DNA from: Paenibacillus naphthalenovorans
GTDB lineage: Bacteria > Bacillota > Bacilli > Paenibacillales > NBRC-103111
Assembly: GCF_900099895.1 (NCBI RefSeq)
Contig: NZ_FNDY01000024.1
Coordinates: 1 to 64,000 of the forward strand
Direction: 5' to 3'
DNA: 64,000 nucleotides
Both the position numbers and the translations under genes were made by a program. Shown piece by piece: positions 60,179 to 64,000 of the stretch (position 1 is the first letter of the stretch; every line of letters starts with the position of its first letter). The notes under the pieces were generated by a model. That model did not search any database, had not been told where the DNA came from, and saw nothing but the letters and a program-made list of their open reading frames with translations.

Positions 60179-60826
60179 TTATGAAGAGAAAGCACTAAAA
60201 TGCACAAATTCGCCGACCGGTTTACGGTAGCCTCTAGGTCTAGGGTGATTCGTCTTTTCTTTACCTATGGTTATCATCATAGCGATGTGATATCGATCCG
60301 GAATGTTTAATACTGCCCTTACTTGCTCGGAGTTAAAGCCAATCATCGGACAAGTGTCCCACCCCTTTGATTTCGCAATAAGCATAAATTGCATTGCGGA
60401 TAACGAGGCGTTACGAATGGCTTCTTCTTTACGAAATTCTAAGTTTTGATAGGCTGCATAAATGGAATCAATGGTTTGTCGGTATGTAAGCTCATCCATC
60501 ATCCCCAAATGAAGCATGCCTTCATAGATCCGTTCGGCATCAGTGTAAGCTTCTAAATCCCCTAGTACAATGATAGCGGCTGAAGCGGTCCCCACTTTAT
60601 GCTGACCGTATGCTGCTTCCTTCACTTTTAATTTGAGCTCAGGCTCATCCACTACCACATAATGGGCGTGCTGCAAGTTGAATGCGGATGGTGCGAATTT
60701 AGCTAATTCAAACATCTCTTCAATTTCTCTTCTGGGTATCTTCACATTACTGTCGAAGTTATTGGCGGACCTTCTCATTTTCACGATTTCTTCGACTGAA
60801 CTTGATTTCATTATTGAGTCCATCAT
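60179..60826 (-). CDS. NAD(P)H nitroreductase family protein (YodC-like)
   Basis: FMN-dependent nitroreductase of 215 residues: VKMRRSANNFDSNVKIPRREIEEMFELAKFAPSAFNLQHAHYVVV carries the RRSxR-like FMN motif and the APSAFNLQ segment, and GWDTCPMIGFNSEQVRAVLNIPDRYHIAMMITIGK the C-terminal signature. It should reduce quinones or nitro compounds and so detoxify electrophiles. Its promoter has a YodB-type TACT-N7-AGTA box over the -35 hexamer, matching the control of B. subtilis yodC. Region 59971-60178 downstream holds no gene. Confidence 0.88.
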   Translation of the reverse strand: MMDSIMKSSSVEEIVKMRRSANNFDSNVKIPRREIEEMFELAKFAPSAFNLQHAHYVVVDEPELKLKVKEAAYGQHKVGTASAAIIVLGDLEAYTDAERIYEGMLHLGMMDELTYRQTIDSIYAAYQNLEFRKEEAIRNASLSAMQFMLIAKSKGWDTCPMIGFNSEQVRAVLNIPDRYHIAMMITIGKEKTNHPRPRGYRKPVGEFVHFSAFSS

Positions 60827-60929
60827 TAAACATCTCCTTGATCATGATCAGAAAAAACGGCAGCCGATCTTGATAGCCCGGCAAGCCGACGCCCAGCAGG
60901 TCCTAATTCATTTCTTGCGTTATGTTCAG

Positions 60930-60962
60930 ATTATATTTTTATAACTTACTTTTGTCAAGTAA
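60930..60962 (-). promoter_or_regulatory. Consensus promoter with YodB/HxlR-type operator
   Basis: On the minus strand, TTGACA (60958-60953), exactly 17 bases and TATAAT (60935-60930): a perfect sigma-A promoter. TTACT-N7-AGTAA (60946-60962) is a perfect palindrome across the -35 element and fits the YodB/CatR box described in Bacillus. Repression by a thiol-sensing HxlR protein is implied. Confidence 0.75.
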
Positions 60963-61053
60963 CTTGAAATTAATAATAAATAAACCAAGATCCATATGTC
61001 TATCACCCATCCTGCCGATCTTTCCGTGTTTAACCGGGCTCAATGATTAAGTA

Positions 61054-61091
61054 TAAAAATAAATAAGCCGGTTCATCCCCGGCTTATTTTT
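61054..61091. terminator. Terminator after the aldo/keto reductase gene
   Basis: AAATAAGCCGG (61061-61071) and CCGGCTTATTT (61079-61089) pair perfectly, with U-rich flanks on both strands. It lies about 60 bases after the reductase stop. Confidence 0.85.
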
Positions 61092-61151
61092 ATGGGACGT
61101 GCACCGGAAGCCCCGGCCTTTGCACGGCCGGTCCGGTCACGCCCTTTTCCT

Positions 61152-61994
61152 TTAAAATTCTTCATACACAGCCGGGTCTTGATTCGCAATCCGGCCATCG
61201 GGGCGGGTTAATTCTGCTATTATGCTCATTTCTTTATCATCCAGAGAAAAGTCGAATATGGAGATATTTTCAAGCTGCCGCGCAGGGGATGAAGATCTGG
61301 GAATGGAGATGGCCCCGAGCTGGTAATGCCAACGTAAGATGACTTGCGACACAGATTTGTTATGATGATGAGCTATTTTTTGAACGGTTTCATGCTTTAA
61401 AATGTCATTTGCTCTCGCTAATGGGCTCCACGATTCGGTTACAATGCTGTTTTCTTCGTGCCATTTTCGTTGATCGGCTTGATTGAAAAACGGGTGCAGC
61501 TCGATTTGGTTGACGCTTGGCTTAATGCCGGTTTCTTTGATTAAACGTTCAATATGCTCCGGTAAAAAATTGCTGAGGCCGATCGAACGGACAAGCCCCC
61601 ATTTTTTAGCGTCAATTAACGCTTGCCAGGCTTCCACATAATGATCTTGTTTGGGATTCGGCCAATGAATCAGATATAAATCATAATAATCAAGATTTGC
61701 GCGATACAACGATTCTTGAATGGCCGTAACCGCTTTGTCATACGAGTGATAGCGACCCGGCAATTTGGAAGTGATGATGAATTGCTCCCTCGGAACGGAA
61801 CTGCGCCTGATGGCTTCCCCTACGGTTCCTTCGTTTTCATAATTATAAGCGGAATCCAGGAGCCGATAACCCATATCTATGGCGCCTACGATCGCGTTGA
61901 CACCAGCGGTGCCCTTTAGTGAATATGTACCCAAACCGATAACGGGTATTTTTACTCCGTCATTCAATGTAATCTCCGGAATGGATCTGCTCAC
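61152..61994 (-). CDS. Aldo/keto reductase
   Basis: NADPH-dependent reductase of 280 residues. The tetrad is visible: Asp in LLDSAYNYENE, Tyr in the same motif, Lys in FIITSKLPG, and His in LYLIHWPNP. Family phrases GLVRSIGLSNF, SVNQIELHPFF and the C-terminal SIPRSSSPARQLENISIFDF follow. It should reduce aldehydes such as glyoxal-type compounds. GGGAG precedes the ATG. Single gene with its own terminator. Confidence 0.92.
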   Translation of the reverse strand: MSRSIPEITLNDGVKIPVIGLGTYSLKGTAGVNAIVGAIDMGYRLLDSAYNYENEGTVGEAIRRSSVPREQFIITSKLPGRYHSYDKAVTAIQESLYRANLDYYDLYLIHWPNPKQDHYVEAWQALIDAKKWGLVRSIGLSNFLPEHIERLIKETGIKPSVNQIELHPFFNQADQRKWHEENSIVTESWSPLARANDILKHETVQKIAHHHNKSVSQVILRWHYQLGAISIPRSSSPARQLENISIFDFSLDDKEMSIIAELTRPDGRIANQDPAVYEEF

Positions 61995-62167
61995 AATAAA
62001 TCACTCCCTTCTTTAGTCCTTTTTATGGTATCACATTTTCGAAGAATTTTTTACCAAATGAGTTATTATTTCCAAAATAAGAGGCCGGGCACGAGACCAG
62101 ATCAAGTCCTGAGATCATGCATGGCTTCCTGGACACCTGCAAAACCGTCAACTTCTGATCAGCTGTA

Positions 62168-63079
62168 TTAGCGGTACCCGGTAGCATTCGCCGGTTTCCC
62201 TGCATCCACCACTTCTACGAGATACCGCCAGCAGTCTGGCTGCGATCCGTCAAGATCATAAAAACCATACACTTGTGCGAGCTTGCCGCTTGACACAGAT
62301 TGACCGTTCCATCGGGCAACCTCCGGATCTCCGGCTAATGCGGCAACGGCACGCCCTACAAAACGCGGCGTTTCCGAGATGATGAAATGAGGTTCCTTCA
62401 CTACGGCATCACGCCAGTTCTCTTCTGTAACACCATAGTGATCAAGCATCAATTCAGAACGCATCCAACCCGGAGTCACTGCTATGGCGGTGCATTGATA
62501 TGGTAAAAGTTCATAGGCTAAAGATTTGGCCATTCGAATGACAGACGTCTTGGCCAGATCGTAGAACAGGGATAATCGGTAGTTTTTGTCGTTGTATTCT
62601 GCCGTGCCGTCCGTTACCTCAATGACCAGTCCGTTCCTGTTTCGGATTAACAGGGGTAATGCAAAGTGGCTTGTAATGATATGGGTATCCATCGCAAGCC
62701 GAAGCATGCGAAGTCCCCTTTCAAGGGAGTGCTCCCATACGGGTACGTTCCACTGTGCCAAATACTCAGCTCCCCACACATCGTTAACCAGGATGTCCAG
62801 TCGCCCCTGTTCGCTCTCTATGCGTGCAATTAGAGCTTGAACCTGATCAGGATCGAGATGATCCACTTGAACCGCGATCCCTCTACCACCCGCATGATTT
62901 ACAAGCTCAGCGGTTTCTTCAATAGTTTCAGGACGATTGTACTCGGATCGTTGTGTTCGTGTCGTGCGTCCGGTCACATAAACGATCGCTCCAGCCGCTC
63001 CTAATTCAATAGCAATTCCTCGGCCGGCGCCGCGTGTTGCACCTGCGACCAAAGCCACTTTTCCATCTAAAGGTTTCAT
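62168..63079 (-). CDS. Short-chain dehydrogenase/reductase
   Basis: SDR of 303 residues: cofactor motif VALVAGATRGAGRGIAIELGAAG, DILVNDVWGAEYL at the NNAG position, and the active-site run LFYDLAKTSVIRMAKSLAYEL with the YxxxK pair. The DVWG variant with an extended C-terminus fits a subgroup of uncharacterised SDRs. The promoter region contains a perfect inverted repeat. No regulator gene is adjacent within the window. Confidence 0.9.
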   Translation of the reverse strand: MKPLDGKVALVAGATRGAGRGIAIELGAAGAIVYVTGRTTRTQRSEYNRPETIEETAELVNHAGGRGIAVQVDHLDPDQVQALIARIESEQGRLDILVNDVWGAEYLAQWNVPVWEHSLERGLRMLRLAMDTHIITSHFALPLLIRNRNGLVIEVTDGTAEYNDKNYRLSLFYDLAKTSVIRMAKSLAYELLPYQCTAIAVTPGWMRSELMLDHYGVTEENWRDAVVKEPHFIISETPRFVGRAVAALAGDPEVARWNGQSVSSGKLAQVYGFYDLDGSQPDCWRYLVEVVDAGKPANATGYR

Positions 63080-63111
63080 GATCTGGTACTCCTTTCGTTG
63101 ATTATTCCTCC

Positions 63112-63149
63112 ATTATAGAGCATCAATATGACAAAGTATGTCATATTGA
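63112..63149 (-). promoter_or_regulatory. Operator-like perfect inverted repeat at the SDR promoter
   Basis: TCAATATGACA and TGTCATATTGA (63123-63133 and 63139-63149) form an 11-bp perfect inverted repeat with a five-base spacer. A TATAAT (minus strand, 63117-63112) lies seven bases away. The repeat would cover the -35 zone, fitting repression by a TetR- or MarR-type dimer not encoded next to it. Confidence 0.6.
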
Positions 63150-63281
63150 ACCATCGAAAGTATCATCCCTCCCTCAAGCTGCCGGCGCTGCAAATGTAAA
63201 ATATGCCAGTTAGCCGAAACATGAATAGCCTCCTTTACGTAATACAGGATAATGACATCCTGCACAACTTGGAGGACGGCG

Positions 63282-63958
63282 ATGAAGAGTACATACCGGA
63301 TAACACTGCTCCTTTTCTCACTACTGCTTTCGTTATTGCTGCTTCCCGGTGCGGCAAAACATCATCTTACACCATCGATAAGGTTGAGATCATGGCGGAC
63401 ATCATGCCGGACGTGGATCTGTATGTGGAGGAATTATACACGTATACCGTACACGGCGATTACGACTGGATGCCTCGGCATATGGATGCGTACGGCGGGG
63501 AAAATATAGAACTCTTCGAAGCTTATACTCCCCCTTCCGACCGGGTTCTCAGCGATTTCGGATACGTCGGACTGAACCGGCTGAACGTCGACTGAACCCC
63601 CCGCCGCGGCACGTATTATGTCGACTTTCGGGCAAAGAATGAAACGAGGCAGCTGTATTACCGCTATCGGATCGACAAGGCGGCCGTGAAATACGCAGAC
63701 GGCGGCGAGTTAGATTGGACTTTCCTTGCGCAAAATCGGCGGGAATACATCGGAGTCAGCCGGGCAGCGGCGGGACAACGATTTCAAGAGGACCCGAATG
63801 CTCCAAAGGGGCTGCTGCAGTTTACCTTCAAAGGCGACCGGAGCCAGTTGGATGCGGCGGACCGGCACCTTCTGGGATGGCTGTTCCGCGGCACCTCCGT
63901 GCTCTCGCTCGAGCATCTGGCGGGACCTACCAAGACGGAACGAAAGCAAAAGGCTTAA
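63282..63958 (+). pseudogene. Broken DUF2207-type membrane protein gene
   Basis: After GGAGG, the ATG at 63282 gives a signal peptide MKSTYRITLLLFSLLLSLLL. Near 63355 the frame shifts, and the mature part continues in another frame as SYTIDKVEIMADIMPDVDLYVEELYTYTVHGDYDW, the opening of a DUF2207 domain. A TGA at 63593, probably replacing a tryptophan codon, interrupts it before TPRRGTYYVDFRAKNETRQLYYRYRIDKAAVKYADGG. The frame ends at 63958, before the membrane and low-complexity parts expected of this family of about 600 residues. At least a frameshift, a nonsense change and a truncation or second frameshift are present. Confidence 0.65.
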
Positions 63959-64000
63959 GAGAGCAAATACATCCAGCGCTCCAGCCGCCTTGGCAGGGCT

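Overview
The window looks like chromosomal DNA of a Gram-positive, low-to-mid GC Bacillales bacterium, most likely a Paenibacillaceae member. The evidence is AGGAGG-type ribosome binding sites, TTGACA/TATAAT promoters, U-tailed terminators, lipoprotein-type binding proteins, a YesMN-like two-component pair beside a carbohydrate ABC transporter, and Lin0512 and DUF1540 proteins. Base composition is moderately GC-rich by eye, with A+T-rich islands at about 35.6-37.5 kb and 56.3-58.1 kb. I saw no rRNA or tRNA gene, intact insertion sequence or CRISPR array. All family assignments were made by reading the translations, without database searches.

Layout. 0-2.7 kb: a degraded membrane-protein fragment, an RlmD-type rRNA methyltransferase and a Lin0512 protein. 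2.9-23.1 kb: an accessory catabolic and transport region with three NMT1/SsuA-type ABC importers, each close to flavin enzymes. The enzymes are an acyl-CoA-dehydrogenase-fold protein, two tandem HpaB-like monooxygenases, a crotonase, an acyl-CoA synthetase, a zinc alcohol dehydrogenase and a fumarate-reductase-like flavoprotein. HxlR and LysR regulators accompany them. Two operons here start with the same short leader motif directly followed by an intrinsic terminator.

23.3-34.0 kb: one tightly packed minus-strand operon of eleven genes. Its promoter has a Fur-like box over the -35 element. It encodes a family-5 binding protein, a DppB-like permease, a DppC-DppD fusion, a DppF-like ATPase, two amidotransferase-fold proteins, an FtsE/FtsX-like pair, an exported EnvC/PcsB-like coiled-coil protein, an exported SLH protein and an FmdE-like protein. 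A LysR gene upstream has an even better Fur box. I consider this the best candidate for an undescribed system: iron-responsive import of an unknown chelate or peptide, coupled to an FtsEX-like device that acts across the membrane.

35.9-44 kb: an unrecognised protein with an internal duplication, decayed fragments, a cytochrome bd-type oxidase with a 31-residue third subunit absent from ordinary ORF listings, a TetR/MFS pair sharing one operator, and a methyltransferase. 44.0-55.3 kb: a disaccharide operon with histidine kinase, AraC-type response regulator, sugar ABC transporter, FAD oxidoreductase and a fused GH65 phosphorylase/beta-phosphoglucomutase. 55.4-64 kb: DUF1540, a divergent sulfite-exporter/LysR pair, several pseudogenes, and redox enzymes (LLM flavin enzyme, YodC-like nitroreductase with a YodB-type box, aldo/keto reductase, SDR with a TetR-like operator). 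The window ends in a broken DUF2207 gene.
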